NCBI GenBank assembly: GCA_008828725.1
Contig: MEHQ01000321.1
Location: 248,021-312,020 of the forward strand
Direction of reading: 5' to 3'
Origin: Saccharina japonica
Lineage: Eukaryota; Sar; Phaeophyceae; Laminariales; Laminariaceae
DNA: 64,000 bases
This document shows positions 56,214-64,000 of the stretch, one piece after another. The notes under the pieces were generated by a model. It saw only the letters and a program-made list of their open reading frames with translations, did not search any database and was not told the DNA's origin. Made by a program: the position numbers and the translations under genes. Position 1 is the first letter of the stretch; every line of letters begins with the position of its first letter.

Positions 56214-57030
56214 CCTCTCTCTGCTTCTTTCTGGCCTTGCCTCTCCCCGCCTCTCTCAGTAATATATACCGACCGCGGAAGGCCTGCGCCCGACAGTGTA
56301 AGTATGCTATTATGATGCTGTATGTATGCGCAGAAGCCTACTATATTGTCACAGGTAGGCGCTGATGTGCTGCTGCTCTCTTTTGAACTTGTGGCTGTGT
56401 GGGCAGTGACAAGAAATGAAAGTGAGAGGTGGGTCGTCTCGCTTCCTGCGGTCGTCTCCATGATATATACCTGGTAGGAAGAGATAGGCTTCGTCCACGT
56501 ACTACAAGGACTACTCTGTACTTTAGGTTGTTGTTTGTTTTGCATACGTCACACACATGCATACCTTTCGCTCTCCTTGTTGCTCTCCTTGTTTGTTTCC
56601 TACGTGCAGCAATAATAATAGTAGTGTTGGACACCGAACGAAACTCTAAAAGTTTGGATACGATAACAGTTTTAAACAAAAACGATAAACGATAACGATG
56701 GCGATGCTTATCGTTTTTCCGAACCGAAACACGAAACTTTCGATAAACGTGAACGATAACGATATACTTCATATGAGGCGAACACCGACGCACGCAGCCC
56801 ACAACCCACCAGCCATGTTGGCGATTTGCCGTTTTCCGTCACAACCCATGATGACTGTATGTACAAGCCTGCTGTGTAATTTCGCGTCTCAAAAATGTCA
56901 ACGTAGGTATCAACGTTGTTACCGCCGTAGCTGTCAGTTCTCCGGAATAAGTTGGTCTATACTACCAGTCAGTACTCAATGTGTATACAGTACCAGGAAT
57001 GCGTTTTCAGGTCATCGAATCACTCGTACT
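56214..57030. other. 5' flank of ZIP gene 2, no other gene seen
   Basis: CGATAACGATA/AACGATAAACG repeats occur at 56668-56765, an irregular short repeat. One TACCTGGTA lies at 56468. Confidence 0.45.
56261..56270 (-). promoter_or_regulatory. Possible TATA box of ZIP gene 2
   Basis: GGTATATATT on the gene strand, about 48-57 nt before the ATG. The aligned place in ZIP gene 1 lacks it. The spacing would leave only a short leader. Confidence 0.35.
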
Positions 57031-57032
57031 CG

Positions 57033-57035
<3 letters not shown>

Positions 57036-57068
<33 letters not shown>
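57036..57068. repeat. (CTG)n microsatellite
   Basis: Eleven CTG triplets directly before a family E MITE. Confidence 0.95.
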
Positions 57069-57070
<2 letters not shown>

Positions 57071-57078
57071 TTTACGTA

Positions 57079-57186
57079 TTACGCAGGGCCATAGTAAACA
57101 GGACCTACCTGCGGTACACACAAAAACCTATATAGTTCCCTATTTTTACTAACAATATTCGGTCCTATTTACCATGCTCCCCTGCA
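57079..57186. mobile_element. Family E MITE
   Basis: TTACGCAGGGCCATAGTAAA and TCCTATTTACCATGCTCCCC ends around the standard AAAAACCTATATAG / TTTTTACTAACAATATTCGG core. Confidence 0.85.
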
Positions 57187-57339
57187 ACAGTGTAACATTA
57201 GGCAGAACTCATACGAATATTATTATAGTTGGTCTGTTGGGTGAACCAGTGAGCGCGTCAGGGGTGGTGGTCTCGCCGCGTTTAGGTGGTTTCAAAAAAG
57301 GGGTGGGTGGCGCCCCTACTATCTTCGCCTCTTGCTCCC

Positions 57340-57990
57340 TTGTATGTATAGGAATAGTGTGGAAACAGTTCCACCCCCGCCTGTTTCGTTTTACGTATAC
57401 TACTGTATATAAGGAACAGTCTGGGAAAAGTTTTATACAGGAGATAGTGTGGCATTTCGGGGAGGGGATCGGCCACATCCCCTGTTTTATCTAGGAATTG
57501 GTGTGAAAACATACGAAATATGTACTTCGCAGGAGTTGGTATGGCCTTTCGGGGAGGAGACCCCGCCACGTTCGCTGTTGTTATCTAGGAATAAGGGTGG
57601 AAACAGTTTATTTAGGAGATAGTATGGCATATGATATATATATACATCCGGGGGAAGACCCCGCCACACATTTTCTGTTTTCAATCTAGGAATTAGTGTG
57701 AAAAGAAAATCAAATAGGGTTAGTAGGGCCTTTTTAAGGAGCGGATGGTTGCCCTGTACCCCCCCCCCCACACGGAAGGCCCAAACATGAAAATGCAAAC
57801 AAATATGTTGGTCGGTTTCAAACAGGTTAGTTCGCTCACCAAAGCCTCTGTTTTTTTTTAAATACTCGTATATATTTGAGGAAGTGTGGGGGGGAAATAT
57901 ATATAGGATTTAGCACGGCAATCTGGGGAGAGGGGATGGATGCCTTGGCCCACCGCGGCAAAACCCGCTGTATTTTATTAGGTATGATAT
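57340..57990 (+). repeat. Diverged tandem repeat, ~95-140-bp units
   Basis: AGGAAT(T/A)(A/G)(G/T)TGTGGAAA recurs at 57350, 57492, 57587 and 57688, each followed by GGAG(A/T)TAGT(G/A)TGGC and a GGGGA(G/A)..CCCCGCCAC block. Unit length varies and the last units are decayed. Confidence 0.7.
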
Positions 57991-58094
57991 ATATATATAT
58001 GGCGCACAGGTTCACGACGTTATCGGTCTCGTCTTCGTCGCGACCACCGCCTCCTTCAACAACTAACTCCCTCGGTCACGGGGTTGCTCACCGT

Positions 58095-58544
58095 TAGGCC
58101 CTGACCCATTTGGTGGGCATAGCGATTGGCATAATTGGCTCTATGTACCATAAGCAAAGCCATAAGCTGGAGTGGGCACGTGCCATTAGGATTTCGGGCA
58201 CAAGGGGTGGCAAAACAAGAGAAAATGTGCCATAGGCAGCCTATGCCACCCCTGTTTTTGGCGTTGGGTTCGTTGAAAGGCCGGGCTAGATGCCCAGTCG
58301 GCATCGGGAACTTCGTCGAATACTTAAACAGCATCAAATCGATTGAGTTATATGCATACGATTCAGCATTTCAGCAGTTGCGGTTTATGTTCACACACCC
58401 CGCTAATGTGTTTAAATACACCCTAATATACCTTATGCCCACACTGTGGAAAATGGCCAAACCCTGGTGCCATAGTTGGCTTGTTTGGACTCGTGCCATT
58501 CCAAAAAAGTGAGCACCAAAAAAAAAAAAATGGGTCAGGGCCTA
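58095..58544. mobile_element. 450-bp hAT-type non-autonomous element with perfect TSD
   Basis: Perfect 17-bp inverted termini (TAGGCCCTGACCCATTT and complement, then GGTG on both sides) and an exact 8-bp duplication CTCACCGT at 58087-58094 and 58545-58552. An 8-bp duplication and TAGG(G/C)CC-type ends fit the hAT superfamily. The interior is open for 125 codons on the plus strand (58135-58512), rich in Lys, Phe and Trp, but has no transposase motif. A13 near the right end is probably variable. Confidence 0.9.
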
Positions 58545-58945
58545 CTCACCGTCCCTTATGGGGCATTATTGGATATATATAGCTTGTCGTATGGTGTAAA
58601 CGTGCTCCCTACGTGTGCTCCTCACTACTATAACAGCGTTTGTGGTGTAGGGTGGCTCCTTCTCTCCTCCTCCTCCTGCTGCTGCTGCTGATTGACGCTG
58701 TGTCCCCTGCCCCCTTGGCAGGCGTTTCGCTTTTGATCGTTTGTATCGTATCGTTATTTTTGTTTTATCGTTATAGTTATTGTTACATAACTATAGTTTC
58801 GGTGCGTACGAAAGGTATTATCGTATCGTTACCGAACGACAATATCGAAACTTTCAGTACGATACCCAGCGCTAATGTGCTCGCGGCCCTCGTAGATGTC
58901 GATTGTCTGTTGCATCGTTGTGGATGAACAATGATGAGTGGACAG

Positions 58946-58976
<31 letters not shown>

Positions 58977-59155
58977 TAGTGCGCTGCATGTACATACTAT
59001 ATATATATATATATTTGTATGCGAAAGTATTCATATCGTAGGGTATCTGAAAAAGGAACCCAATAGTTTTGAATTTGAGGTTCGAGACGTATCGAACTCT
59101 TTGATCTACTGTCTGTCGCAGGCCGGGCTATGCGGTCGATTGGCCGGCCCTACTA
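58545..59155. other. No gene seen
   Basis: A (CTC/CTG) run at 58664-58690, TATCGTT-type repeats at 58745-58830, the CAA microsatellite below, and a (TA)8 at 58999-59014. Confidence 0.5.
58947..58976. repeat. (CAA)n microsatellite
   Basis: Ten CAA triplets. Confidence 0.95.
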
Positions 59156-59260
59156 TTTCGGTAGGGCATAGTAAATGGGACCTATGGTATTCACAAACAG
59201 CTATATATTTACCCCTTTTTACTAACAACATTTGGTTCTATTTACTATGGTCCCCCGTGA
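59156..59260. mobile_element. Family E MITE
   Basis: GGTAGGGCATAGTAAATGGG and TTCTATTTACTATGGTCCCC ends, with the family core intact. Confidence 0.85.
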
Positions 59261-59351
59261 TATTATTACTACTGATGCGGCGGCTGCCAGTGGGCCGAAA
59301 ATAATCCAGAAAAATCCGTGGGCACACAAACCCCCCGGCAGGGGCAGAAAA

Positions 59352-59702
59352 ATGTTCGTTTTTTTTTTCCCATCCCATTTATTATCTTCGCCCTTCCTTC
59401 CTCTCTCCTTCCGAGTCGTAGAACTCGGATCCGGGGTCACACACAAAGTAGGCTCTTCTCCCTCCTCCTCCTCCTTCACTACGGTGCTTGTCTTGCATTT
59501 TTATCTCGAGAATATTTCAGCACTTTCTTCCCTCGTCAGTTATCCTCGAAGAATTGTGCTTACCCAGGCTATAATATGCGCTCTCGACAGTAGTAGTAGT
59601 TGGTGTCGTTTTGAGAATAAAAATATCTATACGGAGACTCGCACCCTCGACCTCCAACCTAACAGGCTTCGTGGTTACCTGTTACACCGCCGGGGTTTTA
59701 CG
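59352..59702 (-). mobile_element. tRNA-derived SINE (family I)
   Basis: Read on the minus strand, the head CGGTGTAACAGGTAACCACG matches a tRNA D-arm/A-box, and GGTCGAGGGTGCGAGTCTCC matches a T-arm/B-box 30 nt on. A body follows and the element ends AATAAATGGGATGGGAAAAA. Part of the 3' body recurs at 52630-52850. The head is too mutated in its stems to be a working tRNA. No clear target duplication was found. Confidence 0.55.
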
Positions 59703-59835
59703 CACGTACATACGTACACTATTTTGTTTAACCGTGGTGGCAGTCACATAACCAACGGGGCGGGGGGCTATCATAATATCCGCGCAAGGAAAAAGCGCAC
59801 CAAAAGCAAAATGCAAAAAAACAGACCGAAGCGAG

Positions 59836-59874
59836 CAACAACAACAACAACAACAACAACAGCAGCAACAACAG
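59836..59874. repeat. (CAA)n microsatellite
   Basis: CAA triplets with two CAG. Confidence 0.95.
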
Positions 59875-59956
59875 TGAGCACAATAAGTACACGTAACCCT
59901 CTCAGACCAGAGGGGTGAAACGTCGGTTATATCGGAGTCGGCAAAGGCATTCATAG

Positions 59957-59983
59957 GGGGGGGGGGGGGGGGAGGGGGGGGGG
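59957..59983. repeat. G tract
   Basis: Near-continuous G run with one A. It marks the left boundary of the 805-bp duplicated segment. Confidence 0.9.
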
Positions 59984-60785
59984 CATTTTTTGTGTACGTT
60001 TGTCCAGTATTCAGGTGTGATGGATAGGTATTACGGGGGACCATAGTAAATGCTAGTAAATAGGACCTACGGTACCCACAAAAACCTACATATTTACCTA
60101 TTTTGACTAACAAAATTAGGTCCTATTAACTATGGCCCCCCGTAATATATATACACATATCTACCTATCTATGTGAATGGTGTGATTGACATAATAATAA
60201 GAGCTGCACATTTGTCAGATGGCAAATAAATGGAATAATAATAGCAACAAAGCTCAGCATGCTACACGACGATGTGGGACGTGGCAAGAACACAAATAAT
60301 AACAGTTGCAGCGCAATCGTGGTAACCGTACTAGTCATAGCAAACAACACGCGTTGCACTACTATTAATAAACAGCAGTAAATGACAGGCGGGGGAAGGT
60401 CCGAGCTACCCTACGCTATCTACTACTACTGGTACTGTGATTACGGTCACTCACAGGAGGGGCACCAGGTGAGTAGCACAGAATGTATATACATTACCAC
60501 GGTGTTTTGGTTTGTTTGTTTTATCCTCCGACAGAAAGGCCAAAACGGAACTTAATTACGGCTCACCAACCACACTTTCCACTTCCAAGATCAACTCACC
60601 ACGCTTGCACATGAAACTACGAAAATGTGGCTCGCCATGGCACACTTCCTCTAAGAGGTGTGCTAAGCTCACCACCCTTCTTCCGCTTTTAAGATAAGCT
60701 CTCACACCACACTGCTTGCACTTTTATGATAAAAGCTTACACCACACGCACTCCCCCTTGTCAGATAAGCTCACCACACTTCCAC
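59981..60785 (+). repeat. 805-bp direct repeat, copy 1
   Basis: Matches 63196-64000 at a constant offset of 3,215 bp. I see two or three differences in the first 45 bp and none afterwards. It contains a family E MITE and the start of the GATAAGCTCACCACACTTCC array. The right-hand limit is unknown because copy 2 runs off the window. Confidence 0.95.
60031..60145. mobile_element. Family E MITE, best-preserved copy
   Basis: TTACGGGGGACCATAGTAAA at the left and its near complement at the right (TTAACTATGGCCCCCCGTAA), with TA on both outer sides. TA flanks and this size would suit a Tc1/mariner-type MITE. Confidence 0.88.
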
Positions 60786-60955
60786 CAAGAGGCCACTGGT
60801 CCGCCTGTGAGATAATGAAGCTCATATCACACATCTCCCCTTCTAAGGTAAGCTCACCACACTTCTTCCACTCTAAAGATAAGCGTACCACACTTCCACT
60901 AAGAGGGCTACAAGTAAAGCTCACCACACCTCCACTTAAACGCTACTTGCTATGT
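60553..60955 (+). repeat. GATAAGCTCACCACACTTCC degenerate tandem array
   Basis: About ten irregular 30-45-bp units built on AAG(A/G)TAAGCTCACCACACTTC and CCACT(T/C)CTAA. No coding frame is maintained. Confidence 0.85.
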
Positions 60956-61007
60956 ACGATACAGGTGGCACTTTTTGGCTGAGATGGTTTCTGAATGATT
61001 GGGCTCC

Positions 61008-61104
61008 TTAGCCCTTTTAGGACTGCAGTCCCTTTTGGGGGACAAACCACTCTAATTATAAGTAATTTGTCCCCAAAACGGGACTCCAGTCCTATAAGGG
61101 TTAA
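61008..61104. mobile_element. Family C MITE
   Basis: TTAGCCCTTTTAGGACTGCAG against CTCCAGTCCTATAAGGGTTAA, and GGGGGACAAAC against TTTGTCCCC. The left TTAA has become TTAG. Confidence 0.8.
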
Positions 61105-61141
61105 CACCAAATCGTCGGGCGTCCAGTCTCGTTTTGCAATA

Positions 61142-61267
61142 TTACGAGGGACCAGAGTAAATAGGACCAAATAGCGTTAGTAAAAATAGGGAAATTTATA
61201 GGTTTTTGTTTGTACCGTAGGTCCTATTTACTAGTATTACTAGTATTTACTATGGTCACACCCGTAA
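61142..61267 (-). mobile_element. Family E MITE, reverse orientation
   Basis: TTACGAGGGACCAGAGTAAA and ACTATGGTCACACCCGTAA ends, with the core reversed relative to the 60.0-kb copy. A TTACTAGTATTACTAGTATT insertion lies near the right end. Confidence 0.82.
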
Positions 61268-61430
61268 CAGTGTTAATTGTATACTTGGGCCGAGGCATTG
61301 TTTCACCGGGGATGATAGTACTTTTCGTTTCGTCTTAAAAAGTCCGTTTTGTTTGGGTGAGGTTTAGAGCTCATCAAGCGACCACCCTTATGAGGCAAAA
61401 CATGGTGTACCTCTACCCTAGCATGCGTCA

Positions 61431-62066
61431 CTTTCACCTTAAGATACGTGTCGCGTGTCAATGTAACCCGTCGATCTCGTTGCAGCAGAAGACCAGGCTT
61501 TACTGCTACCTCGGGGGCGTGGTTGGTATGTTTATCCGACTTCGTGCCGAGACGCGACGATGGTCAAAGCCGGGTTTCAGTGTCTTAGAGCTTGACGTGC
61601 GTCAGTTTAACCCGTCTCCCCAGCTGCAACAACAGCAGACCAGGCTGCTGCTACCTCGTGCGCGTGGTGAGTACAATAAATAGGTTGACCCGTCCTGATC
61701 CCGAGATGGCGACGGTCACCGCCAGGCGCTTAAGTGTACCAGGCAGGACGCCCCCTCGCCCCCCCCACACCCCTCACCCCCGCCTACCGCGCGTTGATTG
61801 GTGTCGATGGCCGGCCCCTATGCCGCACTGCTGCTACCACTGCTTTGCTTATCTCCGCCTAGCACTATCCCTGCAGAAAGGTATCTCCGCTCTGTGTTTG
61901 AACCGTCTGCACCATACATATCATACGTACATCAATTCGCCTCCATTTTGTTTGTGCTGAATCACACGCTCTTTAAATCCTGCGCGCATGCAACCGCCCT
62001 TGGGGCGAGGCCTACGCCAACACTAATCACATGGAATAGGAACAACTGACTAACTGTCGTAGGCGA
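61431..62066. other. No gene recognised
   Basis: Overlapping frames of up to 122 codons without a domain. Confidence 0.45.
61450..61670 (+). repeat. Diverged direct duplication, ~147-bp offset
   Basis: CGTGTCAATGTAACCCGTC..GCAGCAGAAGACCAGGCT..CTGCTACCTCG recurs as CGTGCGTCAGTTTAACCCGTC..CAACAGCAGACCAGGCTG..CTGCTACCTCG. Both lie in one 108-codon plus frame (61357-61683) of no recognised family. Confidence 0.65.
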
Positions 62067-62428
62067 AGCGTGCTACGATAGAGGCAGTCCCAGTGACACT
62101 TTTTGGCTGAAATGGTTTCGGAATGACGGGGCTCCTTAACCCTTTTAGAACTGCAGTTCCGCTTTGGGGACAAATTACTTGGAATTTGAGCGGTTTGTCC
62201 CCAAAACGGGACTGCGGTTCTAAAAGGGTTAACCCAAAATGGTCGGAATTTTCCTTTTTTTGTGTTGCAATATGTTTCGTTGTATCGTTAGTCCATCAGA
62301 TTGTTCATCGGGGAGCACTTTTGGTATACTCCAAAATCAGTGTTTGGGCGAGGTATTGAGCTCCTCAAGTGACCACCCTTATAAGGCAGAAATGGTGCAC
62401 CTGCATGCAGGCTACCGTAGCATGCGTC
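62067..62428 (+). mobile_element. Family B element, most complete copy, with family C MITE
   Basis: Left end GCGTGCTACGATAGAGGC, right end GGCTACCGTAGCATGCGTC. The interior order is CACTTTTTGGCTGAAATGG, family C MITE, CAAAATGGTCGGAATTTTCC, then GAGCTCCTCAAGTGACCACC and GCAGAAATGGTGCACC. This copy was used to define the family. Confidence 0.8.
62136..62232. mobile_element. Family C MITE, best-preserved copy
   Basis: TTAA on both sides. The inner ends CCCTTTTAGAACTGCAGTTCC and its near complement extend pairing for about 40 bp (GGGGACAAA against TTTGTCCCC), leaving only a short loop. Confidence 0.88.
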
Positions 62429-62984
62429 AGACGACATAGATAGCGTGCTTACTCTGGGATACTTATTTACAGGAATCTCATTATTTTGCACGAAGCACTT
62501 CACCTGCTACATGTAGATAGCACGGCATGCTGACTTGTGAACATACATATACCTCCTTGGTATATACTGTAGTTTCAGGACAGGCGTACTTACCACAAGG
62601 ACAGCGTGTCCGAATGCACGGCACAATATATTTACTCATTATACTACTACTGCGTACTCGTAGAAAACCTGTACTCTACGAGATAATAGTGTGTGTAGGC
62701 ATAGCTAAACTACTGTAGTAGTACTAAGGTTCCGGTTCGGGGCATCACAGCAAATGATATTCTTCGGTATGATATAAGAACGACGATTTCAAGAACATTA
62801 GTTTGCCTTCGCGTGCTCGTATCGTACACACAATGGCACGTCCCATGTCCCCGAGCAACTAATCTGCATCAAGCAAGGATCATTATATCGTCACCGATTG
62901 CTGTGCTCCTCTGTAAGGATGCACCTTGCTTGCGGCGAAACATAGTGCCAACGTAGACCGTTCGCCTTGTTGTTGTATCGGCCA
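62429..62984. other. No gene seen
   Basis: AT-rich, with CTACTACTGTAG-type short palindromes and nothing recognisable. Confidence 0.5.
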
Positions 62985-63165
62985 CATGTATGTCCGANAC
63001 CCTCGCATCCCTACAATGCCGGGACGGAGCACGTTGGGTTTTCACCAACCAGGCAGACATTGCTTGCACCAAGCGCGAAGCGCCGTGAGGTATTGGGCGA
63101 GTCGCATGGAGGGTGAGCTGCATCCTGCTAAGAACCGCCTCTGAGGCGGACTTGCATATGGACGA
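62985..63165 (-). repeat. Dispersed repeat A, copy 4 (contains the undetermined base)
   Basis: On the minus strand the conserved frame reads DSPNTSRRFALGASN, CLVGENPTCSV, then a TAG, with N at 62998. A perfect CCGCCTCAGAGGCGG palindrome lies at the 5' edge. The best nucleotide match is to the 37.2-kb copy. Confidence 0.7.
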
Positions 63166-63195
63166 CAGCTTCAATGAGTTAATTTGAATGGGGGG

Positions 63196-64000
63196 GGCAC
63201 TTTTTTGTGTACGTTTGTCAAGTATTCAGGTGTGATGGATAGGTATTACGGGGGACCATAGTAAATGCTAGTAAATAGGACCTACGGTACCCACAAAAAC
63301 CTACATATTTACCTATTTTGACTAACAAAATTAGGTCCTATTAACTATGGCCCCCCGTAATATATATACACATATCTACCTATCTATGTGAATGGTGTGA
63401 TTGACATAATAATAAGAGCTGCACATTTGTCAGATGGCAAATAAATGGAATAATAATAGCAACAAAGCTCAGCATGCTACACGACGATGTGGGACGTGGC
63501 AAGAACACAAATAATAACAGTTGCAGCGCAATCGTGGTAACCGTACTAGTCATAGCAAACAACACGCGTTGCACTACTATTAATAAACAGCAGTAAATGA
63601 CAGGCGGGGGAAGGTCCGAGCTACCCTACGCTATCTACTACTACTGGTACTGTGATTACGGTCACTCACAGGAGGGGCACCAGGTGAGTAGCACAGAATG
63701 TATATACATTACCACGGTGTTTTGGTTTGTTTGTTTTATCCTCCGACAGAAAGGCCAAAACGGAACTTAATTACGGCTCACCAACCACACTTTCCACTTC
63801 CAAGATCAACTCACCACGCTTGCACATGAAACTACGAAAATGTGGCTCGCCATGGCACACTTCCTCTAAGAGGTGTGCTAAGCTCACCACCCTTCTTCCG
63901 CTTTTAAGATAAGCTCTCACACCACACTGCTTGCACTTTTATGATAAAAGCTTACACCACACGCACTCCCCCTTGTCAGATAAGCTCACCACACTTCCAC
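63196..64000 (+). repeat. 805-bp direct repeat, copy 2 (cut by window end)
   Basis: See 59981-60785. It begins after a short G tract (63190-63197) and carries the same MITE (63246-63360) and array start. Confidence 0.95.
63246..63360. mobile_element. Family E MITE within repeat copy 2
   Basis: Base-for-base equal by eye to 60031-60145, so it arrived by segmental duplication and not by an independent insertion. Confidence 0.88.

Larger units (their letters stand above)
60950..61430 (+). mobile_element. Family B element carrying both a family C and a family E MITE
   Basis: GGCACTTTTTGGCTGAGATGG, then TGAATGATTGGGCTCCTTAG at the left; GAGCTCATCAAGCGACCACC and CCCTAGCATGCGTC at the right. Family C (61008-61104) sits at the same TTAA as in other copies, and family E (61142-61267) is inserted further right. 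Confidence 0.75.

Noticed and set aside
58135..58512. 125-codon frame as an independent gene
   Set aside because: It lies wholly within a 450-bp transposon and has no recognisable domain; kept only as a note on that element.
59232..59918. 228-codon plus-strand open frame as a gene
   Set aside because: It starts in a family E MITE, runs antisense through the SINE and ends in a (CAA)n run, so it is a composite of repeats.
59981..64000. LTR retrotransposon with the 805-bp repeats as LTRs
   Set aside because: The 2.4 kb between copies encodes no gag, protease, RT or integrase, no TG..CA ends are seen, and the copies begin at G tracts.

Overview
The window looks like nuclear DNA of a eukaryote with large introns and many repeats, and not like a bacterium, phage or organelle. 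I favour a stramenopile alga, perhaps a brown alga. The reasons are introns of 8-10 kb with ordinary GT/AG ends, a ZupT/GufA-like ZIP metal transporter, a dense load of small non-autonomous transposons, triplet repeats and long G tracts. The lineage is an inference from overall character; no marker gene fixes it.

Only two genes can be assigned with confidence. Both are on the minus strand and are tandem paralogues of the ZIP family (divalent metal uptake, chiefly Zn2+ or Fe2+). Gene 1 (21293-33664) and gene 2 (46008-56213) share the same three-exon plan: 111 nt, then a huge intron 1 (9,628 and 8,441 nt), 129 nt, intron 2 (1,439 and 454 nt), then about 1.07 kb. All junctions are phase 0. Spliced, they give 434 and 436 residues with eight predicted membrane segments, HNFPEG and HNIPEG metal-site motifs and a long variable loop. 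Exons are well conserved between the copies while the introns hardly align, so both copies appear to be under selection.

Layout: 1-21292 holds no recognisable gene but many repeats: nested terminal-inverted-repeat elements (3.5-5.7 and 11.2-12.2 kb), arrays of CCACGGCA and CCATGG-type palindromes (7.6-8.6, 13.8-15.0, 18.2-18.4 kb) and dispersed direct repeats. 21.3-33.7 kb is ZIP gene 1; its intron 1 carries a 76-bp tandem repeat, several copies of a ~165-bp repeat and two MITE families. 33.7-46.0 kb is intergenic, with a ~150-bp tandem repeat, a 129-codon open frame tied to a dispersed repeat (37.2 kb), another CCATGG array (40.3-41.0 kb) and a 1.58-kb hAT-like element (44.3-45.9 kb). 46.0-56.2 kb is ZIP gene 2. 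56.2-64.0 kb is a transposon graveyard with a 450-bp element flanked by a perfect 8-bp target duplication, a tRNA-derived SINE, nested MITEs, and an 805-bp segment present twice 3,215 bp apart beside an undetermined base (62998).

The most informative non-genic signals are a foldback MITE family with TTAA targets and visible empty sites, a 588-bp element with a 6-bp TCGGAA duplication, and a strong excess of the 9-bp palindrome TACCWGGTA. All numbers come from reading by eye; no alignment or search was run.
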